The notes under the pieces are model-generated. The model was given only the letters and a program-made list of their open reading frames with translations. It was not told the DNA's origin and did not search any database. Of a stretch of DNA of 64,000 nt, positions 36,558-49,139 are shown in pieces. The DNA is taken from NCBI GenBank assembly GCA_021464415.1, contig JAKCWG010000816.1, positions 210,553 to 274,552 of the forward strand, in the 5' to 3' direction. Position 1 is the stretch's first letter, and each line of letters opens with the position of its first letter. The position numbers and the translations under genes are program-made. The stretch is from Lonicera japonica. Lineage: Eukaryota > Streptophyta > Magnoliopsida > Dipsacales > Caprifoliaceae.

Positions 36558-36600
36558 AAATTTCGTCCTCGAAATTTAAATTGAAGGAAAGGATATTACC

Positions 36601-37362
36601 TCATTGTAATAAGTGTGGGTACTTAGTTTGAATCTCTGATTCCAGCTCCCATGTAGCTTCTTCCGTCCCGTGGTGTTGCCATATTACCTTGACGAGTGGG
36701 ATAACCCTGTTACGAAGAACTTGTTCCTTCCGGTCCACCACTGCTACCGGATGAGTCTCATATGACACATCTTCATTAACTTCAAGTTCCTCGACCAGAG
36801 TTACATGTGAAGGATCAGGTATATACCTCCGAAGCATGGACACATGGAATACATCATGGATTCGCTGTAACTGTGAGGGCAACGCTAGGCGATATGAAAC
36901 TGAACCAACACGCTGGATGATTTCAAACGGTCCTATATACCGAGGGGCTAACTTTCCCTTGTTACCAAAACGGACAATACCATGTCGAGGCTTGACCTTG
37001 AGAAATACATAGTCACCCACTTCAAACTCAAGTGGTCGTCTTCTCTTGTCGGCGTAACTCTTTTGTCGGCTTTGGGCGGTTAGTAACCGTTGCTTGATAA
37101 GTTTAATCTTCTCCGTAGTGTCTTGCACTAACTGTGGTCCTACAATTGCTGCTTCGCCTGCCTCAATCCAACAAACGGGAGATTTGCATGGTCTTCCATA
37201 TAATGCTTCAAATGGAGCCATTCCAATACTGGCTTGGAAACTATTATTATAGGCAAACTCGGCGAGTGGCAGGTACTCATCCCAATTTCCACGAAAATCA
37301 AGTATACAGGCCCGTAGCATATCCTCAAGGATTTGGATTGTCCGCTCAGACTGCCCGTCAGT
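36601..37362 (-). pseudogene. Gypsy integrase C-terminal half and chromodomain-like end
   Basis: Continues in the same frame as the upstream integrase piece after a TAG at 37365-37363. Contains the integrase segment LPLAEFAYNNSFQ, the GPY/F-type motif KLAPRYIGPFEII, the DVFHVSMLRRY block, and a C-terminal chromodomain-like stretch (LVKVIWQHHGTEEATWELE) that in chromoviruses guides insertion into marked chromatin. Ends at a normal stop. Confidence 0.88.
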
Positions 37363-38898
37363 CTACGGATGAAAAGCTGTACTAAAATCCAATCGAGTGC
37401 CTAACGAACGCTGAAGTGCTTCCCAAAAATGTGAAGTGAATCTAGAATCACGGTCAGACACTATTGAAACTGGGATGCCATGAAGTCGAACAATCTCGTT
37501 AATGTAGAGTTTTGCCAACTTTTCTAAGGAATCGGTCTCCCGAATTGGTAGGAAATGAGCCGACTTGGTAAGTCGATCCACAATAACCCAAACTGCATTG
37601 TGCTTTCGCTGCGTACTCGGTAAACCCATCAGAAAATCCATTGTGATATTGTCCCATTTCCACTCCGGAATAGGAAGAGGTTGAAGTTGACCCGCAGGCT
37701 TCTGGTGTTCAATCTTTATCCTTTGACAAGTTAAGCAGCGAGAAATAAATTGAGCCACATCTTGTTTCATTCCTTGCCACCAATAAGTACGTTTTAAATC
37801 TCGGTACATCTTAGTGCCTCCTGGATGAATAGAGAATCTTGAATTGTGAGCCTCGGCCATGATGGTATCTTTAAGTTCGTTATTAAGCCTTGGCACAACT
37901 AGTTTCTCTTTATATCTCAATCCACCATCAGTACCTAATGTGAAACCTTCCACTTCATTTCCGGATTGAAGTTGATCTCGGCATTTTGCTAACTCATTGT
38001 CATACCATTGGCTCTCAATTACTTGACTCTGTAGTAATGGTCTGGCCACGAGATTTGAAAGGAAAGCAATGTCTTCGTTTCGACGTACGATTAAGTTGTA
38101 CCGCTGAAGCTCCTCTATGAGTTTCCACTCTCGGCATCTCAAAGCTTCCATTGAACCAGGTGTTTTCCGACTTAGAGCATCGGCAACCACGTTCGCCTTG
38201 CCGGGATGGTATTGAAGCGTGAAGTCATAATCCTCAAGGTACTCTATCCAACGACGTTGTCTTAAATTCAAATCTCGTTGCGTGAAGATGTACTTGTGGC
38301 TTTTGTGGTCCGAAAATACCTCGAATTTCTCTCCATAAAGGTAATGACGCCATATCTTCAAGGCAAAAACTACTACGGCTAGCTCTAGGTCATGTGTAGG
38401 ATAATTTTTCTCATGAACTTTCAGCTGGCGTGATGCATAGGCTATAACATGTTCCAACTGCATTAGGACGCATCCAAGTCCTAAGTGAGACTCATCACAA
38501 TATATCACATAGCCTAGGCCCCTTTCTGGCAGTGCTAGGACAGGAGCGGTAGTTAAACGATACTTCAACTCATTAAAAGCTTCTTCACAGCGATTGTCCC
38601 AAATGAATGGCACACCTTTCTGGGTAAGATGAGTAAGTGGAGACGCTATACGGGAGAAGTCTTGAACGAACCTTCTATAATAACCAGCTAAACCCAAAAA
38701 ACTTCGAATTTCTGTCACACTAGTAGGGCGGCGCCAACTTAACACCGCTTCCACCTTAGCTGGGTCTACAGAGATACCACCTCGTGAGACAACGTGTCCA
38801 AGAAATTTCACTTCTTCTCTCCAAAAGTCACACTTGAAAAATTTGGCGTAGAGTTGGTGTTCTCTTAGCAACTGCAGGGCTGTGAAAAGGTGTTTTCC
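37363..38898 (-). pseudogene. Gypsy RT end, RNase H and integrase core
   Basis: An open frame of about 500 codons. RT thumb ([15 protein letters not shown]), RNase H ([15 protein letters not shown], then [15 protein letters not shown]), integrase HHCC finger (H..H..CLTCQ) and the first catalytic Asp residues ([20 protein letters not shown]). It ends at TAG 37365-37363, directly after FHP, where the family has a conserved Gln. It is separated from the upstream RT by a single-base insertion near 38890-38900. Confidence 0.88.
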
Positions 38899-39320
38899 TA
38901 TGCTCCGCCTCTGAAGAAGAGTAAATCAATATATCATCGACAAACACTATAACAAATCTGTCTAAGAAAGGGCGGAAGATACGATGCATCAAATCCATGA
39001 AAGCTGCAGGAGCATTCGTTAATCCAAATGGCATAACCAGGAACTCGTAGTGACCGTAGCGTGTCCGGAAAGCTGTCTTGGGAATATCTTCTTCCCTTAC
39101 CCTTAACTGATGGTATCCTGATCTTAAGTCGATCTTGGAAAAGAAATGAGCTCCCTATAGTTGATCAAATAAATCATCAATTCGTGGAAGAGGATACTTA
39201 TTCTTGATCGTCACTCGATTTAGTTGGTGATAGTCCACACACAAGCGTAATGACCCATCAGCTTTCTTGGCAAACAACACAGGTGCTCCCCATGGTGACG
39301 AACTAGGGCGAATAAAACTT
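38828..39320 (-). pseudogene. Gypsy reverse transcriptase core fragment
   Basis: Carries [10 protein letters not shown], the RT catalytic motif, and [20 protein letters not shown] at 39157-39155 stands where the family has a conserved Gln (after FDQL). Frame changes bound it on both sides: a one-base deletion near 39312-39322 and a one-base insertion near 38890-38900. Confidence 0.85.
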
Positions 39321-40191
39321 TGGCTAAAAGATCCTCCAACTGGGTCTTAAGCTCCTTGAGTTCTATAGGAGCCAACCGGTATGGAGTAATAGAAATAGGA
39401 GCAGTTCCGGGAACTAGATCAATTGAGAACTCGATTTCACGTTGCGGCGGTAAACCAGGTAAATCCTCCGGAAAAACATCCAAAAATTTCTTATCAACGG
39501 GCACATCTTGTGGTGTAAGAAGTGGAACCTCATCACTCACAACGTTGCAAAGCCAGCCAACATAATCCCTCTCTTCCTTCTTAGTAACATACGATATCGG
39601 GTATAAATTATATCTCTCGCCAAAGAAAACAATCGTTTCTCCCCAATGGTGGGTAATAGTAACTCGCTTGGCATGACAATCGATCACCGCATAATATTTG
39701 GTCAACCAATCCATCCCCAAAATGAGATCATACTGTTCCATCTCCATGACTATAAAATCGTCTTCTATATGACAATTCCGATGCAAGGTAATAATCGCGG
39801 TACAATATTGGTTTAGGTTCGTTGTACTACCCATAGGAGAACTAATGCTAACGGGGATAACAAGCCTCTTAGTTTTCAACTTTAAACTTGAAACACAGTT
39901 GAACGAAATAGAGGAGTGTGAAGCACCAGTGTCGAATAAAACTCTAATTCCAGTCAAGAAAAGAATGAGGGTACCTTCCATAACGGTGTGATCTTCCTGA
40001 TCTCCAGCTGGGTTAAGTGAAAAGAATCGGCCTCCGGAGCTCCCTTGTGTTTGCGGTGGAATAGGGCGATAGTTGGATTGAAATTGATTCTGGATCGGGT
40101 AGTTGGATTGCTGGTAGCCTCCACTAACTGACTGACTCTGGCCTTGCGAAGAACCTTGGCCTGTATAATCACCATAATTACCATATTGGTT
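39320..40191 (-). pseudogene. Gypsy aspartic protease and RT N-terminus
   Basis: Lies in the same frame as gag, after its TAG. The protease motif is VLFDTGASHSSIS. The frame then leads into the RT N-terminal block ([18 protein letters not shown]) and is lost at a one-base deletion near 39312-39322. Confidence 0.85.
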
Positions 40192-41280
40192 CTAACGTCC
40201 ATAATTGTCTCTACCACAACCACTTCGATAATCTCTTCCTCGACCACCCCGATTTCCTCGAAAACCTGACCTACCAGGGACTTGTTTGTTTTTGGGGCAA
40301 GTTTTGATAACATGTCCGGTGTCCCCGCATAGATAACAACCACCTGTGCGTCCACTACTACTCCCACTGCTGGTATAGTTTCCTCCTGAAGACTCTGAGC
40401 TAGAACGGGCTTTCTTGTCTCTACCCCATTTACCTCTACGGTAACCCACATTGTCTCTCTTTCGGCCCGAATCAGAAGAAAATGAGGAACGACGAGCTTG
40501 AGCGTACTGACTGTCAAGGTTTAAAGCTGCTTTAACCAACTGCTTAAACGAGGTGAACTCATAGAATCCCATAGCACAACTATATTCATCCTTGAGTCCT
40601 AGGAAGAACATCTCCATCTTTTCTTGGTCACTTAGGGCAAAAGTATCCATATACACACTAAGCTCTTCGAATTTCAGTCGATACTCCTCCACCGACATCT
40701 CTCCTTGGACCAAGCTACGCAGTTCATCTCTCTTAGCTCGGCAGTAGGCGTCCGAAATAAATTGTAGCCGGAAGGCAGTCTCAAAATCTCGCCACTTACG
40801 GATTCCCTCGGATTGCTTAATAACTCTCCACCACCGATGAGCATTCCCAGAGAGCCTAGTAGTCGCAAACTTGACCCACATCTTCTTGGGAGTTCTAATA
40901 ACCTCCAATCGTTCTTTGATTACGAAAAGCCAACCATCTGCATCCTCGGGTCCCTTATTTCCATCAAACACTGGAGGTTGAAGACGAGTGAATTCTCGTA
41001 GGTAAGTAATCTCATCCGTCTCCCCTCCTTGAGGTTCGGGATCCTCCTCTGGGTTTTCCACGATGACTGGTTCCTCTTGGGTTCGGTCCTTGTTCGCACC
41101 AGCTCCACTAGTAGACCCATGACTGTTCTTTAGGACTCCCGACAATTCCCCTATAAAGTCCTTCATCATCTGGTTCATAGCTGTGAGGAGCCTAGAGCTA
41201 TCTCCCCCTTCGGTTTCGAGATCACCTTCCGGAAGGGAAGTCTGATGAGCAGGAGCCTTGCCTCTACGCTTAGGCGACAT
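40192..41280 (-). pseudogene. Gypsy gag (capsid/nucleocapsid), ends at a TAG
   Basis: The start is the ATG at 41280 (MSPKRRGKAPAHQ). The retrotransposon gag domain covers about residues 100-270 (FRLQFISDAYCRAKRDEL), followed by a CCHC zinc knuckle CYLCGDTGHVIKTC and an Arg/Gly/Ser-rich tail. TAG at 40194-40192 interrupts a frame that continues unbroken into the protease, so gag and pol were probably one polyprotein. The stop looks like a CAG to TAG change; see findings. Confidence 0.88.
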
Positions 41281-41394
41281 TCTACAAAATAATAGAGTCA
41301 ACTCACAAAATCCAAGCATAAAGATAGGTTACAATGGAAAGGATGATATCATAGTCTACCCACACTCCGGCGAAGAAAGAAAGAGAACCTAATT

Positions 41395-41408
41395 CCTCTG
41401 ATACCAAC
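41395..41408 (-). promoter_or_regulatory. Primer-binding site (initiator Met tRNA)
   Basis: On the minus strand, TTGGTATCAGAGG follows the 5' LTR end after two bases. It is complementary to the 3' end of the plant initiator methionine tRNA. Confidence 0.85.
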
Positions 41409-41409
41409 T

Positions 41410-43551
41410 TGTGACGCCCGGTGTTCCGTTGGGAGGAAGAACCTCCGGAACACGGTTGATCACGGAGCCGCACGCGACGGCGGAAGTGAGTAAAAATTAA
41501 ATAACACTGGCGAGGAAGGCCAAAATGCAAAGATCTAGAACATAAAACAAAATCAACTGGGAACATGCTAGAACTGTAGCTTCCCCTCCTGTTAACTCGT
41601 GCCTTACAGATTAGTCTGTACCGTTGCGCACCGGTTAACTAAAATGTAAGTCACTTGTCCACATTAGGCTAACATTCAACCATAGACATGTTCCTCCAAC
41701 CCACTATACAATAACCAAAATAATAAAATTAAAAAAAAGTAAAAGTCCACCAAGTACATATATTAGCAATACATAACTGTCACAAAATAGTCATACACAA
41801 TACAGTCTCCATAACCTCAAGTAGGCTACATAGAAAGTGCAAACATAGCTACATAATAGAAGTTGGGTTATGGTACAATAAGATAGATAACATGGCCTTT
41901 CAGTAGTGAAAGGCCCTCACACTACAATATCAGAGGAGACTAAGACTTGTCGACCTTTCCCTTATCAGCTCGTCCCGTCCCATCCTTAGAAGTACCTGTG
42001 TAGGAAAAACTGTGAGCCAAACGGGCCCAGTAGGAACTACAGGAGTTGTGAGAAAAACATGCATATGCAGGAGAGGCTTTATAAAGTGAGTTTGTAATTA
42101 GTCCGTATACTTAAATCATAAATATGTATGTAAACTATGTAATATATATATAGTCTCAAGACACAGCGACCAGACCTACCTCGTATCAACATGTATAATA
42201 CTCACGTCTAGGATTTTTCATATCTACTGTACAGAGTTAGCCGGCACTCGGTTTCTTTTGCCCAAGGCAGGGACCACCTACCAGGTCCACCTAGACGCTA
42301 CCTCACGCAGCCACAAAGGCATACGCTACAATAATCTCACGTAGCCACTAAGGCTATACGCTACTGGTAATAACCATCTACCTGGTACGAGCGGTGTTGA
42401 CTACTCTTTATAAGGAAAATCATATTTTTCCCAATCACAATTATAAGATCATATTCATCATGTAAAAAGGTATAGTAGTCCATTTCATGAGTATCAAGTG
42501 ATATAAAGTGCGTATCATAAGTTTACTTCACTATACGGACTGATAAGTACCTGGGCGCTAGAGGCCAGGAACAAGGGTTTGTCATAAATCAAGGAAATGG
42601 AAGAAATACTTGAGGAAATATGATATACTACATTTTATAAGAAATAAACAATCATTTCCCTCTTAATTTATAGGCCCAAAATGCACATATACGCAGCAAT
42701 AGGTGTAACCCTAGAAAACCCCCAAATTTGTATAAAAATAGTGATTGGGTGCATAAACTCTTAAAATAGGTTTTAATAGTAGTGTTCCTACCTCGATAGC
42801 TTCAAACCTTCACCACTCGAGTCATGGATCGAGCTCTAAACGACGGAGGCGCAAGATACCATGGTTGAGTTTGGAGCCCTAGCTTGGTGGATGTGAAGAA
42901 AGGAAGAAGATGATGGAGATTATGTGTTTGATTCTTGATTGGGTTGAAAGAGGAGATAAAATTACACTCATGAACTCATCTCCATGCTCCTACACTCCTC
43001 TCAACTCTCTCCGTGAGCTCTGGTCGAAGTGGAGAAGAAGAATGGGGTGAATGGTGATTAAAATCGGGTCCAAGCTTAAAAATATCATTTTTGACCGCTA
43101 CAGTGAAGGGGATTCGACTCCCTAAACCCCATGGAGTCGACTCCATGGTACTGGATTTTTGTTCATGCCCAAAAATGCTTGTTTATGCCACCAACTGATC
43201 TTGCAACCTTATTTTGACCAACGAGAAGTGGGAATTGGGTTCCGGGCAAAACACGAAAGTTCTTGGAAATTGAAATACCTTTCCAATGACATAAATTAAG
43301 TCCCATTATGATATAAAATGAAAAAGTTATGATGTCTTGAATGACTAAAGGTCGGTTTGTCGGGTAAGTTTAAAATGTGAGATTTTTCAAATTTCGACTC
43401 GGGTACTCTACATAACCCTTTCCAACTTAAAAGATGAATGTAATAACATCTCTAAAATAGTGTGGAAGTATTTCCTACATTCGGATACGGCCCAAGCACA
43501 CTCTCGCGTCTCGGACATAAAATGTGGTACATTTACCCAACGGGTGTTACA
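41410..43551 (-). repeat. 5' LTR of the chromovirus (2142 bp)
   Basis: On the plus strand TGTGACGCCCGG to CGGGTGTTACA; partner of 34389-36541. Confidence 0.93.
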
Positions 43552-43556
43552 ATCAA

Positions 43557-45485
43557 TCCATAGGCACATATCAGGATCTTCATTCACCCGGAGAATCCAA
43601 AGGAGATCTAATATCCCTTTATGAGAACCCGCGTTCTCGACACTTGAGTCCTTGTGGGCGGCAATTCAGTTGTTGCTTTGAAAATCGGTTTTTTAAAAAG
43701 AATAAGGGTCGCCAGTTTGTTTTACTAAACAAACGAAAGGGTTATGTAAAACAGACGTATTTATGGACTAAATATCCTCTTATACACAATGCATGCGAAA
43801 CCATTTGATTCGAAGGTTCGGAGATTAAGTTACAAATTGGGAAGGTGTTAGGCACCCATTTCGCCCTTTCGGTCTCTTAAGTGTGATATGCACGTGTTAA
43901 TTCAGTTCTTGCATGCTATTTCTGTTACTTGATAGCTTTCCATATTTTCTTTAAAAACTGGGATTTTGGAGATGGGATAAAAATGATGTGTTTCCTAATT
44001 CGCCCTGGATTTTGAAAATAAGTGTGTGTATGTGTGTGATTTGAAAAGGAGAGTTTGATAATAGTAGATACAATAAAACAAGTGATTTTGTAAAGCTTTG
44101 GGCTTTTCAAAAACTGATTCGATGGTGAATCTTATATTCAATGTAATATGAGACGACTAGACCGATCGTATATCAATGTCTATTGATTTAACCGATATAG
44201 ATGGAAATAGTGCTCTCATAATCGAGTTAGACTAAAAAATATAACGATTATCGATTTCTTCGTATAACAATACCGCTTATCCGGGTTTTTGAAAATGTAA
44301 GAATGTAATAATACTATTCTAGAATTGGATTAGGGTTTATTATATGCCTTTAGTTTTGAAAAATAGTTTGAAAAAGGGTTTTGAAAAGCTATTAAGTGAT
44401 AGAAATTATGCAGACAAGAATATGAATTATAAGACTGACAAATAAATAAAAGAAGAGAGAGAAAACTATAACTTAGCCCTCTCAGAGGGAGAGAATATGG
44501 GTCTTTTGGTGTGTACCATAAAATTCCTTTAATTGTTGATGAAAAATATGAATGGAGGAGGGGGTATATTTATAGTTGAAAAATGCTTGGAAAACAAGAA
44601 AAAATATTACAACTCAGGACTCTTGGAGCTTATTGCGAAGCCTTTCCACCATTAGATCATGCTTATTTTTGGATATTGTTGGGAATAGAAGTTTTCTAGA
44701 CCCTGTCAAAATTTGAGGTCGATCGGAGTTCGGGAAGGACTCGGTCTCCTCAGATTGGTACAAAAAGTTTTTTTTTTGCATAGGAAATGTGCTTGCGTTG
44801 ATGACTTATTGTACGATAAGTGAACTTCTAGCTAGTGGATTTTCTTGAATTTTGGATAGCTTTTCCCCCCAAATGTTTTATATCTTGTATCCAAATTGGA
44901 GATCGATTAGAGTTCGGGAAGGCCTCCATTTATTGTTAATTGCTACGAATGACATTTCAACTAGAATTGCATGATAAACGAATTAATTCTTATTGATCTC
45001 ATGTCCGATAAATATGAATTTTGGATAAGTTATTCCCCAAAACAATACCTATATACTGACCAAACTTGATATCATTTGGACTTCCGGATGGTTCCGTTTT
45101 GATTGCCCGAAGTGAACTCTCAGTTTTTTGACTTTTTGGAGATCCGACCGTCGGATCGAATTGATTTTTGTTTATGCTACTCCTTATGGTAATATATAAC
45201 AACCCTCAATGTTTAAGAATGATCAGAAATGGTAAACTCTCGTTTCATAGGTTTCTAGGAGTTTTGACAGCTTTCGATTTCGGCATTTTCTGGTAATTCT
45301 CGTAACTTCTCATCTGGGTGTCTTTTTGGCTTCCTTCTTTGACCTGTTTCATATGTACATAGTATGTGTACATCTAGGAATACTCGTGCATGCATGCATG
45401 CGTCTTCATATCTTTGAGATCAAAATTCTTGCGAAGGTTGCAAAATGAGGTGTTCAAACCTTTTGAAATAGAGCAAAGCAAAAGA
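43557..45485 (+). mobile_element. LTR-retrotransposon fragment, left copy of a ~1-kb repeat
   Basis: 43617 to about 44640 is a diverged direct repeat of 52146-53130. Shared words include GAACC-CG-TTCTCGA near the start, GTCGCCAGTTTGTTTTA and GATGAAAAATATGAATGGAG. It extends to about 45480 in unmatched AT-rich DNA. No open frame is credible; 43524-43808 spans the gypsy border and is chance. It could be LTR or leader sequence of an element whose middle was later filled by other insertions. Confidence 0.5.
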
Positions 45486-45490
45486 GTACA

Positions 45491-48400
45491 TGTAATACAC
45501 CATTATTTCCTTTCACCGCAATCTACTTCATTCGTCTGCTTATTTCATCGTGGGTGGTGAAATATTGGATTGTAGAGCCTCGTAGTGTTCTAGCATTTTG
45601 TACTAGTCATATTAGTATGCTTTCACTCGTGTGAGTAATCGTTTCATGGTTTGGGTGGTCCGAATCAAATTTGGCTCGTAAATTATGTGTTTCCACCCTA
45701 CGCGATTCCTTAATTTTAGCCAACTTTGGAGTACCGTAACTTCTTTATCCCTAATCCAATTTAGTGTATGTTTGAGCCTATATCTAAGTTTTAAACCATT
45801 CTATAACTTTCATGCTTCGACCGATAGCCAATTCATATATCTCTTTGGTCAAAACAGTGTCTAAGGTAGGCCGTTTAGCGAAAGTTGTTGATTCGATAGC
45901 TTAATGGCACTGTCTTCGGCAAATTTCTAGAAATGTTTTATCCCAAATTTGAGGAAACTTCATCGTAGGAAGTAGTAGTTCTTTGAATCATCTTTCCGTG
46001 GAAATAAATATCACACCAATCAGTTTTTTGAGCGATACGTTATGACTAAATTACTAACAAGACTCCAGGCAGTTTTCCTATGATTGGTCATAGGTCAATT
46101 CCTTGACCAATCATGGCCATTCTAGCAGGGTTTTAACCATTTTAGACTACATATTTTTGCTCCTTTACCCATTTTATTTCCCACTTCGAGCTTCACTTAT
46201 AGAACATTCTAGAGAGAGAGAGATATATAGCTTCTTTGAGAGAGATTTTCATCCACAAATTTTCACCACACAAAATCTCCACCAAATCATCCTTAGAACA
46301 TCATTATTCATTTTCTTCTTCATCAATTTCCTCTATTGAAACTCAAGGGAGAGCTTAAAGCTTAAATATCCAACCATCAATACTTCTTGAAACACTTCAA
46401 ACTCGAGGATGAGGCTTTAACAAGGTGGGAACATTACTACTAAACTCATTTTTCAGAGATTTACAGGTTGCATTAGAGTTTTCCACTTAAAATTGGGGAT
46501 TTTTATGAAAACCCTAGGTTGTTTGTATCCCATAGGGTTTGGGCTTAATTAAGCTTAAATTAATGGTTGATATTGGTAGGTTATCACTTTAATTGCATGA
46601 TTTGACAAGTAAATCTATGTTTTAGCTTACTTATATGAAGATTCATGACGAACCCACCTTGTAGTCCACGTATGAACCACAAATTAGGGACCACCTAGTA
46701 ATGCTTTAAGCATAATTTTGGTAGGGCATAGGTTGCCATGGCCATAATCCTAATAGACTTAAGTGCCTTAAGCATACCAATTAGTCAATAAACATTGAAA
46801 TTAATGTTTGGCTTGCTAGAATAATTTGAGAACTTCAATAAGAGTAGTATGGCCTTAATTTTATACACAAGACGCATAGGAAATCCAATACCGATAATGA
46901 ATAGGTTGACCATAAAACATGACCAACCATATGATGGTTAGTATATGTCTTATAAGCGTGATAACGGCATTTACGATGATGATAAATGTGTAGTGCACAA
47001 TTGTATGATTGTATATATATATATATTTATGTGGAATGCCATGTGTGATCGGTTAAATGATGATATACATTGTGAGGAATGATGTGGTAAATTCCTGTTA
47101 TTGCAATCACACATATGGGTTATATATGATGAACCGATTATTGGGTAGCTCTCGGTGACTCGAAGCTGGGCCTCTTCATTGCCACCACTGGATGAAACTC
47201 CCAAAATTGTGCATAAGAAAAAAGGATTGGTGTACTCCATTGGGTGGTTGAAATTCCATAAAAGGAGAGCCTAATCTATGCATTTTACTTTCCGACTGAC
47301 TATATGCTCCCAGGCTATAGAGTTTCCCCGATAGCGGAGTAAGTCTTATGTACCGCTACTATCCAATTGGTGAATTTTTTGGATAGTAGTTAAACTACTA
47401 ATGGACACCACCCTGTTAGGGGGTCTCCTGGTATAGTTCTTTTCAAGTGTCGACGTGGCTTATATGAGATGTTGTCCTTGATAACTATTCGGAGTGTAAT
47501 TCCCGAAAAAATGTCTTGAGGGTTATCTCTAATGACTTACTTGGAGGACCAAGTTCCTGAGCCAGTCTTCACTTGGAGGAGACATGGACAAAAGCTTTGG
47601 ACCTTCGGGATTCATTGTTCTGGGCCTAGGCTACCGTGGGGTGAGATTGAGGTATTATGCAAGAGATATGATACGGACCGATGTGATGTGATATGATGTG
47701 ATCTGTTGTGATGGACTGTTATTATTACTATTGTTGTATTATATCTATATTGTTTTATATGTAATGCCTCGGATGGATTGTGTATAGCCTAAGATGAGTG
47801 TAGACACAATTAGATGGACAATAATGTACATAGGAATACGTTTGGCCATTTATAATGTACTAATACAAAGTGGAAACTGTTGATGACTATTAACCCTTAG
47901 CCATATCACACGGGCGTGAGAATGCACACAACTTATGAGGTTAGTTGACCAAATCATATTGAACCTAAGATACTAATAATTAAAGTGGCAATTATAACTA
48001 ATGTAATAGCTAGATAGATGGATATCGAGGCGGGGCTCTTTGAATGGACAAGTTAGCAATGAAGCCTAGTACTCGGCCAAGTATGGAATCCATAATGTAT
48101 TAAAAAAATAAAGAACATTTGTCTTATAGTTACATCTTTTGATAGTATTGCGAGATAAATAGAAATTGTATTAATACATGCCTTAGAAGGGATCATCATA
48201 GCATGACAAACCTTAGGAAACTAGTTTGTAAGTGTGATGTCTTTAGACTGTCTCTCCTCGTGAGCTATAGCAAACGTGAGGGGTTTCTTTTATGGAATAT
48301 CTTGAGGTGAGTCAGTTAGTCATATAATTAGCTTTCGGTAACTAGGATAGGAGTCCTAGTGGGGTTCGGCATGCACTTGTGTGTTAATTGTAATGCATTG

Positions 48401-49019
48401 CATGGTTTACAAACTAACGTATTAAAGTAAAGTACATACTTTCTATATAAAGATGCACGTGCCTATGTATACATTATGTACTTTCAATACAAAACTATAT
48501 AGTTCCCACTGAGCCCGAATTTGGCTCATTCCCTCTTTAACTAGTTTTGCACGTTCAACCTTTGGGGTGGCACGTAATGTTCGTTTATAGAAGACTTATG
48601 ATGTCCACGAACCATGTCTAGTCCTTTAAGAAAAGGACTACGTTTTCTTATTATATTTGGTTTTGATTTTGTAGTACTGTATATAAACTTTGGATTTAAT
48701 GTATAAATTGTATTTATTGTAAACTAGTTTTTAAGGAAAACTAATATCTATGGTTTTTCATATGTGGAGTGAATTGATATCTGGTTGGATGTGATTCCAT
48801 TTTTATGAAAAATGGTTTTAAATATTGCAAGTACTACTCAAACGAACTCCATAGGCCGGAATTTTATTAAAACAAGAATTTATTGGATTATGATTTGTTT
48901 AGGAAAAGTTTTTTTTAAAAGTTGTAATTTTTATATTTTAAAACCCTCGTCGCGCACGGCATCTGTGATTAACCAGGTCTCGGAGGTGAAAATCTCATAA
49001 CAGAATTTGCAGAGTCACA
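45491..49019 (+). mobile_element. Second solo LTR of the long gypsy-LTR family (3.5 kb)
   Basis: Begins TGTAATACAC and ends AGAGTCACA, aligning end-to-end with the solo LTR at 645-4222 but strongly diverged. Matching landmarks are GGTGGTCCGAATC near 45650, GGAGGACCAAGT/CTTGGAGGAGACATG near 47540-47590, TAGTTCCCACTGAGCCC near 48500 and CGTCGCGCACGGCATC near 48948. Flanks GTACA and ATATA are only partly alike, consistent with age. No coding content. Confidence 0.7.
46062..46125. repeat. Inverted repeat in the LTR U3
   Basis: ATGATTGGTCAT and GACCAATCAT are inverted copies separated by about 13 bases, around 580-630 bp into the LTR. Confidence 0.75.
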
Positions 49020-49139
49020 ATATACACTAACTAAGCGAAAATGTTGGGTATTCCAAAAGCAGGGTTTGGACACGACGTAAATTTTTGGCGATATACAATA
49101 CCAACTAGATCTGTGCCAAACCGGCCAAGCTACTAAACA

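Larger units (their letters stand above)
34384..43556 (-). mobile_element. Complete but inactivated Ty3/gypsy chromovirus (9.16 kb), TSD ATCAA
   Basis: The element runs 34389-43551, flanked by ATCAA on both sides (34384-34388 and 43552-43556). Sense is the minus strand: 5' LTR 43551-41410, primer site, gag, protease, RT, RNase H, integrase, C-terminal chromodomain-like segment, polypurine tract, 3' LTR 36541-34389. The LTRs are still nearly identical, so insertion is fairly recent, yet the coding region carries three TAG stops and two single-base frameshifts. The chromodomain-type end points to a chromovirus of the Tekay/Del group (family-level inference). It cannot encode a full polyprotein. 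Confidence 0.92.

Noticed and set aside
36375..36584. Open frame at the right end of the left chromovirus LTR
   Set aside because: It is antisense to the element and crosses the LTR/polypurine border, so it is chance.
40192..40194. Programmed stop-codon read-through between gag and pol
   Set aside because: Two more TAG codons of the same type interrupt pol, together with two frameshifts, so random inactivation is simpler.
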